From Oscillospiraceae bacterium (GTDB taxonomy: Bacteria > Bacillota > Clostridia > Oscillospirales > CAG-272), in assembly GCA_015064805.1 (NCBI GenBank), contig SVRN01000007.1:1-64000 (forward strand): a stretch of 64,000 nucleotides of DNA, read 5' to 3'. Position 1 is the first letter of the stretch; each line of letters begins with the position of its first letter. Shown piece after piece: positions 28,859 to 39,700 of this stretch. The notes below the pieces were generated by a model. It ran no database searches and was not told where the DNA came from. It was given only the letters and a program-made list of their open reading frames with translations. The position numbers and the translations under genes were made by a program.

Positions 28859-30433
28859 ATGAGCTTCAAGAAATTTCTGAGTGTGCTCGTCGTTGCGCTT
28901 TTGCTGGTGACGGCCCTCTTGATCACGGGCTGTGAAGAAAAAGATCCCGTGGAGCCGCCTGCGACGGACGACGGCAAGGCGACCTACACCATCAGTGTCG
29001 TTGACTATCAGGGCAACGCTCCCGCGGTGGACGTGTTGATCGAGGTGCAAAAGGACGGCACGACGGTCGGCATGAAAAAGGCCGATGCTAACGGCAGCGT
29101 CAGCTTTGAGCTGGACAAGGGCGACTATACCTTCATCCCCACCGCCGCTAAGGGAGAATTTTACTACGATGCCGAGGCGTGCGTGCTGAGTGCCGAAAAA
29201 ACGCAGGTCAGCGTGACGCTTTACAGCGTGGCAGGTAACAAGCAGACCATCTATCCGCATTTTGAGCATATTGACGATCGCATGGCGTATGATGCGGCAA
29301 CGGTGAGCGAGGGCGCGACCTACGTCCGGATCGACCGCGACGATATGGCCTACTATATTTTTGCACCGCAGCGCGGAGGCATCTATCGCATCAGCTATCT
29401 GGCCGATGCCGAGCTGACGCTGGGCTACTTTGGCGACGCCAACGTCGTACTCAGCGAGAGCGTGGCCAATGTACAGGACGGTGCGTTTGAGGTCGAGGTT
29501 CAAAACGGAAGCGTTGGAACGGAGGGCGCGGGCGGTACGTTGCGTATGGTTTTCGGTCTCGGCTCGGCAACGGTTGACGATGCCATTCTGATCATCGAGC
29601 GCATCGGCGACCCCACCCCGATTCTGGAATGGACGGATTATACGCCCACCCGGATTCCTGCCAACGGTGAAAGAACCGACTATCTCAACCACGAGCTGGT
29701 CGATATCAGCATCACCGATCCGTCGGTCAAGGTCGTTTACAGCACGGCAGACGGATATTATCACTACGGCAGCGAAAGCGGCCCCGTGGTTTACGCCCGC
29801 ATCAGCTCTCATGGCAAGTATCTCGTTCCTTTCACCGAAATCTGCGAAACGACAAGAATGTACAAGCTGTTTTACGACGGCAGCGGCAAGCTGGTCAAGA
29901 AGGAAAGCTACAACGAAATGGTCGCTGCCTACGCCGCCGCTTGCGATGGCAACGGTGTGGTTCCGCTGACCGACGACCTGATCTATATGATCAAGAACTG
30001 CGCCGAGCAGATGGGCTGGTTTGAAATCGACGCGGCAGGCAACGGCGTGCTGACGGCCGATCAGAACGGCAATCCGACGGGCGTGACCGCGGCCAATCTG
30101 GTCAAGGAAAACGCGTATCTGTTCGTTTGCTGTTACGTCAATGAGTTCGTTCACGGCGGTGATACCTCGATCACGCTGGTCCCCGGTGAGGAGCAAACGG
30201 CTCATGCCATCGCCAAGCAGGGAGAGCCGCTGAAATTCAAGGCAAACGCCGCCATGACACTGCTGATCAAGGATGCGCAGGGGGTGACGGTGACTTACAA
30301 CGGCAAGACGTATACTGCCGATGCGAACGGAGAAATAGCGGTTACGATGAGTGACGCAAAGCCTGCCTTTACGGTAAGCGCGCAGACGACGCGTGAGTTT
30401 GATTTGACCTACGCGTCCTTCCTTCCCGAATAA
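28859..30433 (+). CDS. Lipoprotein with CnaB-like N-terminal domain (about 524 aa)
   Basis: Lipobox LLITGC; RBS aaggag before ATG; ATYTISVVDYQGNAP...DANGSVSFEL. Confidence 0.82.
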   Translation: MSFKKFLSVLVVALLLVTALLITGCEEKDPVEPPATDDGKATYTISVVDYQGNAPAVDVLIEVQKDGTTVGMKKADANGSVSFELDKGDYTFIPTAAKGEFYYDAEACVLSAEKTQVSVTLYSVAGNKQTIYPHFEHIDDRMAYDAATVSEGATYVRIDRDDMAYYIFAPQRGGIYRISYLADAELTLGYFGDANVVLSESVANVQDGAFEVEVQNGSVGTEGAGGTLRMVFGLGSATVDDAILIIERIGDPTPILEWTDYTPTRIPANGERTDYLNHELVDISITDPSVKVVYSTADGYYHYGSESGPVVYARISSHGKYLVPFTEICETTRMYKLFYDGSGKLVKKESYNEMVAAYAAACDGNGVVPLTDDLIYMIKNCAEQMGWFEIDAAGNGVLTADQNGNPTGVTAANLVKENAYLFVCCYVNEFVHGGDTSITLVPGEEQTAHAIAKQGEPLKFKANAAMTLLIKDAQGVTVTYNGKTYTADANGEIAVTMSDAKPAFTVSAQTTREFDLTYASFLPE

Positions 30434-30457
30434 TCCAACGAATTTTTGAAAAATATC

Positions 30458-30486
30458 TTGCCAAATCGATTTTGGGATGATATAAT
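30458..30486 (+). promoter_or_regulatory. Sigma-A promoter
   Basis: TTGCCA-17 bp-TATAAT. Confidence 0.75.
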
Positions 30487-30520
30487 AAACCGAAATGAAA
30501 CTAAATCAAGGAGAATGATC

Positions 30521-30973
30521 GTGAAAAAGTTTTTGATAATTGCATTGACGATCGTGTTGATGCTGACCATGCTTGTTGCCTGCAACGACGACACGCCCGA
30601 GGTCCCCGACAACAATAACGATAAGACCGAGCAGCCCGACAACAACCAGCCCGCCGATCCTGACGACGGCAAGGAGGATGAGCCCGTCAAGCCCGCGAAG
30701 GTGACCTACACCATCACCATCAAGGATCAGGACGGCAACCCTATAGCCGAGGTTGAGGCGCAGATCTGCGTTGACGGCGTTTGCAAAAAGCCCAACGTAA
30801 CGGATGAGAACGGTGTGGTTAAGTTCTCCATGGATGATCCTGGAGACAGCACTCTTTCTTTGCAGATCAACGAGGGCGGCAGCCCCGCAGGCTATGAGTA
30901 TCCTACCGAAAAGATCGCCATCGAGGCAGGTCAGACTGAGGTTACGGTCACCCTGAATAAGAAGGCGCAGTAA
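30521..30973 (+). CDS. Small lipoprotein with CnaB/Ig-like domain (150 aa, GTG start)
   Basis: RBS aaggag, lipobox TMLVAC, VTYTITIKDQDGNPIAEVEAQIC...TDENGVVKFSM. Confidence 0.78.
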   Translation: MKKFLIIALTIVLMLTMLVACNDDTPEVPDNNNDKTEQPDNNQPADPDDGKEDEPVKPAKVTYTITIKDQDGNPIAEVEAQICVDGVCKKPNVTDENGVVKFSMDDPGDSTLSLQINEGGSPAGYEYPTEKIAIEAGQTEVTVTLNKKAQ

Positions 30974-30980
30974 AGAAAAA

Positions 30981-31014
30981 AGAGCGTTGCACCGATTGGT
31001 GCGACGCTCTTTTT
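30981..31014. terminator. Bidirectional terminator
   Basis: AGAGCGTTGCACC-GATT-GGTGCGACGCTCT-TTTT between convergent genes. Confidence 0.85.
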
Positions 31015-31017
31015 CGT

Positions 31018-32556
31018 TTATTTTTGAAGCTGTGCTTCGATGACTTCTTTGAGCTCGTCGTAGGTGGTGTCTTGCATGATGGTGGCGATGATGACGCCCT
31101 GCTCATCCAGAATGATGGTGATGGGATATTGATCAACGCCGCCCAGCGTGGTGTAGTATTTGTCGGGGCTGTAGCGGTCGTCGGGATCGCTCAGCTCGTC
31201 TTTGCCGAATAGCATCAGGGAGTCCTTGTAGTGCTCCTCGACGTAGGCGGGAGCGGTGTCAAAGTCCAGATCGGTGTGAATGGCGATGACGGTGACGCTG
31301 TGCTCAAACTCGGTGGCGATACGGTCGAAGTAGGGAAGCTCCTTCACGCAACCGCCGCACCAGGTACCCCAGAAATTGATGACGGTGATCTTGCCTTGGT
31401 TATCGGCGGGATTGAAAGTCTCGCCCGTATATCCGTTTTCGTCAAACAGCGGCAGATCGTAGCCGGGACACTCGTCACCGACCTGATTGCCGATAGCAAC
31501 GGGCGCGGGCTTGTCAATGACGTTGTAATAGACCAGCGCACCGGCAAGCAAAGCGACCATAAGTACGCCTGCGACGATCTTGACCACCTTGTTGCGCTTG
31601 GCAATTTTCCTTGTCTGCTCATGGAAATTCTGCTTGGCGATCGCAACATCCTGCTCGCTTGCATCGGGGGAGATCACAGGCTCGCTTGGCATCAAGAAAG
31701 GCTTGGAGCCCTTCCAGCTGATCGCGCCCGTGGGGCAGACGTCAATGCACTCGCCACAGCTGATGCATTCGTGGTCGCCGACGTGACGGATGTCCATGCC
31801 GCATTTGGCCGTGCAAAGACCGCAGGAGGTACACTTGGATTTTTCCAGCTTGACGCCGAAGAGCGAGATTTTGTTGAATAGACCGTACAGCGCGCCGAGC
31901 GGGCAGAAGAAACGACAGAAGAATCGGAACATGAAGATCGAGCCGACGATAAAGCTGACCATCAGCAAGAACTTCCAGGTGAACAGCGGGCCGAGCATGG
32001 ACAGCTTGCTCGCGTTGATTTCGTTGGAAAGCAGGCCGAACGCCCCCTCCAGCGTGCCCGCCGGGCAGATGTACTTGCAAAAGGCGGGGAGGGGAACGTC
32101 GCGCAAGCCGTAAAGCAGCGGGACGATAATCACGAATACGACCAGAATGACGTATTTCAGATAGGAGAGCACGCGGGTGACACGGCCTTTTTTGATCTTG
32201 GGCGTTTTGATCTTATGGAACAGCTCCTGGATCAGCCCGAAGGGGCAGAGAAAGCCGCAGATATAGCGACCGAGAATGATGCCGTACAGCACTAAAATTC
32301 CCAGTATGTAATAGGGCGCGCGCTTGGTGGAATTGCCCAGCGCGTTTTGAAGCGAGCCGAGCGGGCAGGCCCCCGACGCACCGGGGCAGGAGTAGCAGTT
32401 CAAGCCGGGCGTGCAGATATTTTTCAAGGGGCCTTTGTAAATTTGTCCGTTGATGAAGCCCTTGAGATTGGCGTTGAACAAGAGTGCCGCGTACAGCTGG
32501 ATCAGCTTGCGCTTGGAGGGCATCAGCGATTTGATTTTATCTTTGAATTTGCTCAT
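31018..32556 (-). CDS. NapH/CcoG-like polyferredoxin membrane protein fused to a TlpA-type thioredoxin domain (512 aa)
   Basis: CPLGSLQ/CGFLCPFGLIQE membrane motifs; CTSCGLCTAKCGMDI and CISCGECIDVCPTGAI clusters; C-term INFWGTWCGGCVKELPYF. Confidence 0.88.
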   Translation of the reverse strand: MSKFKDKIKSLMPSKRKLIQLYAALLFNANLKGFINGQIYKGPLKNICTPGLNCYSCPGASGACPLGSLQNALGNSTKRAPYYILGILVLYGIILGRYICGFLCPFGLIQELFHKIKTPKIKKGRVTRVLSYLKYVILVVFVIIVPLLYGLRDVPLPAFCKYICPAGTLEGAFGLLSNEINASKLSMLGPLFTWKFLLMVSFIVGSIFMFRFFCRFFCPLGALYGLFNKISLFGVKLEKSKCTSCGLCTAKCGMDIRHVGDHECISCGECIDVCPTGAISWKGSKPFLMPSEPVISPDASEQDVAIAKQNFHEQTRKIAKRNKVVKIVAGVLMVALLAGALVYYNVIDKPAPVAIGNQVGDECPGYDLPLFDENGYTGETFNPADNQGKITVINFWGTWCGGCVKELPYFDRIATEFEHSVTVIAIHTDLDFDTAPAYVEEHYKDSLMLFGKDELSDPDDRYSPDKYYTTLGGVDQYPITIILDEQGVIIATIMQDTTYDELKEVIEAQLQK

Positions 32557-32559
32557 ATC

Positions 32560-33393
32560 TTACCCCAATCCAATGCATTCCGTGCAGATTTTGATGGCCT
32601 TTTGTACCACGTCGGCCATGCCGCCGTTGACCATGCCTACGATGACGAAGACAAGTCCGATCACCAAAACGGCACAACGGACGACCAACAGAATTTCCTT
32701 TTCACGCTTAACGAAAAACGACTTTTCTTTGATTACGGAGGCACGGGAGATACTGCCTTGCTCGGCGGCCTCGTCCCGGATGGCCTTTTCGATTTTTTCG
32801 TGGCTCTGCTTGACCATTTCCTGCTTGACGTACATGATCTCGCGCTTGACGCTTGCCTTATTGATGAAGCACAGCGCGATGGAAAGCGCAAAGGGCAAGG
32901 CGAGGTTGATGCCGACGGCAAGCGCGCCGTTCAGAATCTCGGCGTTGGCGTTTTGCGCGGGGAAATTGGCACGATTGAGCAGATAGATCAAAGACAGCGT
33001 TGCGCCGATGAGATACAGTGCGGCGTTGATGCCGATCAGCACGAGACGCAGCGTCCGCTCGCGGCGGATGCTCTCGGTCTGATGGGCGGCGTCCAGCTTG
33101 GCCGACAGGCGACGAAGCGTGTCCTGCGGCGATGCGGTTGCCTTGAGTCTGCTTTTTTCTATCGGCAGGGCAAGGGCGAGCACGAAGCCGCCGAGCGCCC
33201 AGATCAAGCAAAGGTAAAAGGGAAGCGCGATGTCGGCAAAATGCTCGCTGACGCTTTCGACGGAAAAGGGGCGAGGGCCGCTATGATAAATATCCAGACA
33301 AGAGGCGATGAGCAGAATGCCGAGCGTGATAACGAGCAGGCTCAGCACAATACCGTACGCCAGATGGATGCGCTTGATGGTTGTTTGTGACAT
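32560..33393 (-). CDS. Membrane protein (about 277 aa, multiple TM)
   Basis: Hydrophobic segments; four nt from the downstream ferredoxin-TlpA gene; sigma-A promoter upstream. Confidence 0.75.
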   Translation of the reverse strand: MSQTTIKRIHLAYGIVLSLLVITLGILLIASCLDIYHSGPRPFSVESVSEHFADIALPFYLCLIWALGGFVLALALPIEKSRLKATASPQDTLRRLSAKLDAAHQTESIRRERTLRLVLIGINAALYLIGATLSLIYLLNRANFPAQNANAEILNGALAVGINLALPFALSIALCFINKASVKREIMYVKQEMVKQSHEKIEKAIRDEAAEQGSISRASVIKEKSFFVKREKEILLVVRCAVLVIGLVFVIVGMVNGGMADVVQKAIKICTECIGLG

Positions 33394-33442
33394 GGATTTG
33401 TCGTGCGTAGCACGTTCCTTTCGTATGTTTGATACTGAAAGC

Positions 33443-33471
33443 ATTATAACATACGGTGTCCTTAAAGTCAA
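33443..33471 (-). promoter_or_regulatory. Sigma-A promoter, minus strand
   Basis: Reverse complement TTGACT-17 bp-TATAAT. Confidence 0.8.
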
Positions 33472-33733
33472 GCACCCGACCGCCTTGAAACGCAATTTTG
33501 CCCTCTCGTTTTTGTCTTTCGTGACGGATGTGTGAAGAGAAGCCGAATTTTGTGAAATGAGGGACTGCTTGCACGAAGAAAAAGATGTACAAAGTATGAA
33601 TTATTGCCGGAAAACCTCTCTTTTTTACTATAAAGGCTTGCTTTTCTTTTAAGTTTGTGTTAGAATATATGCTGTATGTTTTTCACTTCTAACAACTGAC
33701 TGATTATAATAAAGAAGAAAGGCACTATTCCAA

Positions 33734-36700
33734 ATGAAAATCAAAACGCTCAAAAGAGTATCGGTAGGCGCAGTTGCACTGCTGCTCCTGCTCACCCTTC
33801 TGTTTGCCGGCTCGGGGATCGGAAAGATTACCGTATCCGCCGCCAGCCACATCAGCAAATGGAACGGTCAACTCAACACGAATATCGAGGACTATTTCAA
33901 TAGCTCTGTGATATATCAGCTTCCCGACACGATCAAAAAGGACGATTGGATCTCGGTGATCGTGAATCTGGATAACCCCTCCATACTGGACGCGTACGAT
34001 AAGACGGACAAGACCATGTCCATCGGTGAGTACGCCATGACGGAGGCGGCGATGGACATTCGTCAGGGCATCAAGGCTGACAAGCTGGACATCCTGGCTG
34101 CGTTGGACGAAAAGAATATTGCCTATAAGACGGGCGCCAACTACGCCACGGTTCTCAGCGGCTTTGAGATTCTGATCGAGGCAAAGGACTTTGAGTCGGT
34201 TGTCAGAACGTTAGGCAACACGGCCATGGCCATCGTCGGCGAGGTCTACAACAAGGCGGAAACGCAACTGGTTGAAAACGAGGTCAACTTTGACGAGGCC
34301 ACGGGTATTTTCGACAGCACGGGCTTTGCCTACGACGGCTCGGGTATGCTGGTCGCCGTGCTTGACACGGGTCTGGACTACACCCACAGCGCCTTCTCGA
34401 TGGAAAACTTCACCTCGAACAAGCTGGGCCTGACCAAAGAGCAGGTTGCCGCGCTGATCGGCGACACCAAGGCGGCAGACCTTGTTCCCGGGCTTAGCGC
34501 AGACGACGTTTACGTCAGCGACAAGGTGCCTTTCTCCTTCGACTATGCTGACGAGGACTCGGACGTATATTCCTTACATAACAACCACGGTACTCACGTA
34601 TCGGGCGTCATCGTCGGCCACGACGATACCATCCGCGGCGTCGCTCCCAACGCCCAGCTGATCTCCATGAAGATCTTCTCGGACGTGCGAGAGTCGGCCT
34701 ACTCCTCCTGGATCCTATCCGCGCTGGAGGACTGCGTCGTTCTCGGTGTTGACGTTATCAACATGTCGCTGGGTACGGCCTGCGGTTTTAGCCGTGAGAT
34801 GGACAAAGAGGCCATCTCGGGTGTGTACGAGCGTATCCGCAAGCAGGGCATCAGTCTGGTCGTTGCGGCGTCCAACAGCTTCAACTCGGCTTACGCATCC
34901 GACAGAAACGGTAACCTGGGTCTGACCACCAATCCCGATACCGCGACGGTCGGTTCGCCTTCCACCTACGACGGCGCGATGTCGGTCGCTTCCATCAACG
35001 GTGTCAAGACGCCTTACCTTCTGTTTGGCAGCACCATCATTTACTTCGATGAGTCGACCAACGCGTCGACTAAGGAAAATAATTTCTTCAACGAGATCCT
35101 GCCCGAGGGCGTGGACTCCATGGACTTTGAATTTATTACCATCCCCGGCGCGGGACGAGAGGCCGACTATCTTGGCACGGACGTCAAGGGCAAGATCGTT
35201 CTGGTCGAGCGTGGATTCAACACCTTTGAGGAAAAAGCCAACGCCGCACAGAAAAACGGCGCGGCGGGCGTGATCATTTACAACAACGTATCGGGTGACA
35301 TCAAGATGAACATCGGTACGGCAAAGGTTCCCGTTTGCTCCATCAAGCAGGACGACGGTAAGATGCTGGCCGCCCAGAAGACGGGTACCATCCGCATCAG
35401 CCGCAGCCAGACCTCGGGTCCCTTCATGTCCGACTTCTCCTCCTGGGGACCGACCCCTGACCTTGGCATCAAGCCCGAGATCACAGCACACGGCGGTAAC
35501 ATTCTGTCGGCCATCACGGGCGGCAGCTACGACCGACTGTCGGGTACTTCGATGGCTTGCCCCAATATGGCGGGTGTCATTGCGCTGCTTCGCCAGCACG
35601 TGATGGAGGCGTATCCCGATATCGCCAATGATCCCGTGGAGGTCAACGCGAGAGTCAACCGACTGCTCATGTCCACCGCGGATATCGTCAGAAATACCAA
35701 CGGCCTGCCCTACGCCGTCAGAAAGCAGGGCGCGGGTCTGGCCAATCTGGTCAGTGCCAGCACGACGCCCGCTTACATCCTGACCTACGACAGAGTTGAC
35801 GGTTCGATCATGGACAAGTCCAAGATCGAGCTGGGCGACGATCCCACCAAGAGCGGTGTTTACACCCTCAAGTTCTCCATTCAGAACTTCGGCGGCGCTA
35901 CGCTGTCCTACAAGCTGTCCGCTCACGTGATGACCGAGGGCGTCAGCGAGACCAAGACCAGCCACGGTGAGACCACCGTAACCGAGGACGGTTATATGCT
36001 GGATGGTGCCGTGGTGACCTTCACCGTTGAGGGCGGCAGCAAGAACGGCGACGTGGTGACCGTTGCAGGCAACTCGACGGCAGACGTGACCGTGACCATT
36101 ACCCTGAGCGATAAGGACAAGGCGTATCTGGACGAGTCCTTCAAGAACGGTATGTACGTCGAGGGCTTCGTGGTGCTTGAGGCAACCGAGGGCACCGAGA
36201 TCGACCTGAGCGTTCCTTACCTCGCCTTCTACGGCGACTGGACGGTCGCTCCCATGTTCGACCGCGACTTTTACGAAACCAATGCCGATGAGCTCAACGA
36301 CGCCATCGACAAGGAAGATAAGACGATGGCAGACGCTTACGCAACGCGTCCCATCGGCGGCATTTCCGAGGACTACGTCAGCTATCTCGGCTCGTATTAC
36401 TTCCTGCAGGATCCCGCCGCAACCAAGGTCGTTTCGGCCAGCAGAGATTATATTGCACTCTCCAACGTCGAGGGCACGGTGCATTCGCTCCGCTTCGTTT
36501 GGGCGGGTTTGCTCCGCAGCGCCGAGCGTATTGAGATCACCATCACGGACGACGCCACGGGCGAGGTGATCTTTGAGCGAGTTGAAAAGGACGTCCGTAA
36601 GTCCTACGGCGACGGCGGCTCCATTTATCCCGCCAACATCAAGATCGAATTTGACGCAGGCGAGCACAACCTTAAGAACAACGCCGAATACACCGTTCGT

Positions 36701-39700
36701 CTGGTTGGCTATCTTGATTACAGCGACGGCGGTCTTGAGACCAACGAAAAGAACGTATTTGAGTTCCCGCTGGTAACCGACTTCCAGGCTCCTGCCATCA
36801 CGGGATGTGAATTCTATACCGAGTACGATAAGGACCTGAAGAAGAACCGTCTGTTTGCCAAGATGGCCGTGTCGGATAACCATTACACCATGGCGATCAT
36901 GCCCGGCTACGTTGCCCAGACGGTTGAGGACGGACAGTCCAGCTACGAGCTGATCTCCTTCAGCAGCTATCTGACGCCCGTTTATTCGGTTCGTGACGGC
37001 GTGACCTACGTCGAATACGAGCTGACCGATTACATTCAGGACATCAAGAATAAGTCCGCACACAAGAACACCTTCGTGGTCGCTTGCTACGACTACGCAC
37101 TCAACGAGGCGACCTACGAAATCTCGCTGCCTGATGAGTACATCGATTTCTACTTCGAACAGAAAGAGGTCACGCTCAGCCCCAACGAGCTGTACACGCT
37201 GACTCCTCTGATGTACCCCGAAACCGAGTGGGGCGAGCTGCTTCACTACCACTCCTCCAATCCTTCGGTTGCGACGGTCGTTAACGATAAGATCGTGGCT
37301 GTCGGCTCGGGTAAGGCTACCATCACTGCCTACGAAAAGAACGAAGACGGCACCAACGGAAAATTCACCACGATCAAGGTGACCGTCCTCAAGGAGGGCG
37401 ACGAGGGATATATGTATTACGATAAGCCCGTCGCTGACGTATTCGAGCTGATCGGATACGATACCCTCAAGGCCTACTACATGCTCGACAGCTCCGAGCG
37501 AGAGCTGGGTGAGACGGGCGATTACAGCGTACTGCAAAAGAATTCGCTGGAGTTCTACCCGTCCGAGTCCATTCAGCTTCACTACAAGCTGGATGCCTAT
37601 TTCCCCAAGGACACGACGGTCGTATTTGAGTCGAGCAACGAAAAGATCGTCACCATCAACGATCAGGGCGTGATCACGGCCCAGGCCGAGGGCTTTGCTT
37701 CGGTTACCGTGAGCGTGCTTCTGGACGGCAACAGCACGTATTATTCGCAGTCCATCGATATTGAGGTCAAGGATCCCTTCATCACGAGCGCTCCTGCGCT
37801 GTCGCACTACTACGGTATGGGCGGCGTGGTTGAGATCCCCGACACCTTGCTCATCACCCAGATTGGTCAGTACGCATTCTCCAACTACTGGTACGTTGCC
37901 AAGACGGAGGACGATATCATCTCCGAGGATGAGCCCGATCTGACCAAGCCCGTTTACATCGGTGATAATACCATCACCAAGGTCATCATCCCCGAGGGCG
38001 TTGAAACCATTGGCCCGTACGCATTTGCAGGGCTGACGGCGCTGCAGGAGGTCGTTCTTCCTTCGACGCTGGAATCCATTGAATACGGCGCGTTCTACGG
38101 CTGTACCTCGCTGAAAAAGGTCACGGGCATCGAGCACGTCAAGCTCATCAACAAGGACGCATTCTTTGGCTGTAACATCACCGGCACGCTGTCGCTGGAC
38201 AACGCCCGCGCGGTGGGTGACTTCGCCTTTGCAAACAACAAGAGCATCAAGGAGCTGATCCTGCCCGAAACGCTGCAGTCCATCGGTGAGTACACCTTCT
38301 ACGGTAACACCAAGCTGGAAAAGGTCACGGTCAAGGCGGACAAGGTCAAGTACGGTCCTTACGTCTTCTCCGAGTGCACCTCGCTGACCGAAATCGAAAT
38401 GAACGCGAACGTCATTCCGACGGGTGCCTTCTACGGTGCGGAAAAGCTCAGCAAGGTGATCATTGGCCGTGACGTTGCCTCCATTGGCGAGTTTGCCTTT
38501 GGCGATACCGCCATCACCGCGTTTGACGTGGCCGAGGGCAACGCGACCTACAAGGCCCAGACGGATAAATCCTATCTGGTATCGGCAGACGGTAAGACGC
38601 TGCTGCTCGTCGCGCCTCGCGTGTCGGGCGAGTTCAAGCTGACCGACAAGAACATTACGACGGTTGGCCGCGGTGCCTTCTCGTCCAACGGTCGACTGAC
38701 CTCCATCATTCTGCCGAACGTGACCGTGCTTGAGGACTACGCCTTCGCTTATTGCGACAGAGTAGAGAAGATCGAGCTGGGCAAGCTGACCCACATCGGT
38801 GAGTACGCCTTCTTCAAGACGGGCATCAAGACGCTGCCTTCCTTTGAGGGCGTGAGCGAGATCGGCAAGTACGCCTTTGGCTATACGGCCATCACCTCGG
38901 TGACCATTCCCGACGGTATGATCATCGGTGAGGGCGCCTTCTGTGAGTGCTCCAAGCTGCAGACGGTCGTGATCGGCGACGACGTCACGATCGGCAAGGC
39001 CGCCTTCCTGCTGGATCGAAACGAAAACAGCGAGTTCGGTGAGCACTACGAAATTGACCCCGAAACGGGCAAGAAGTGGTACTACTTCGAGTATATCTCT
39101 CCTTTGACCTCCCTGACCATTGGTAACAACGTTACCATCGGCGAGTCTGCCTTCATGGGCGCCTCCAAGCTGGTCAGCGTGACGCTGGGCAACGGTACGA
39201 TCATTGGCGATCAGGCATTCTACAACGCCTGCAGCCTTGAAAGCATTGACCTTTCCCGCGTCGTTTCCATCGGCAAGCTGGCATTCTCGGGCGACGAATG
39301 GTATATGTTCGGCGACCAGAACCAGAACAGCTACGCGCTGACGGCCGACGGCCAGATGGTTTACAAGTATTACGCTCCCAAGCTGACCAAGATCGATCTG
39401 TCGGCGGCGACGAGCATCGGCGAGCAGGCATTCCTTTACTGCAAGCAACTGAGCGAGGTCAAGCTGGGCGACGGCATCACCGAGATCGCGGCCATGACCT
39501 TCTACGAGTGTGACAAGCTGACGACCATCAATCTGCAAAATATTCAGACCGTCAGAACCAACGCGTTCGTTCAGACCGCGCTGACGAGCGTCGATCTCTC
39601 CGCGGCAACGCTGATCGAAAAGTACGCGTTCGTCTACTGTGACGCGCTGACCTCCGTTACGCTCAATGTAAGCGGAACGGACGTCGAAGAGGGTGCGTTT

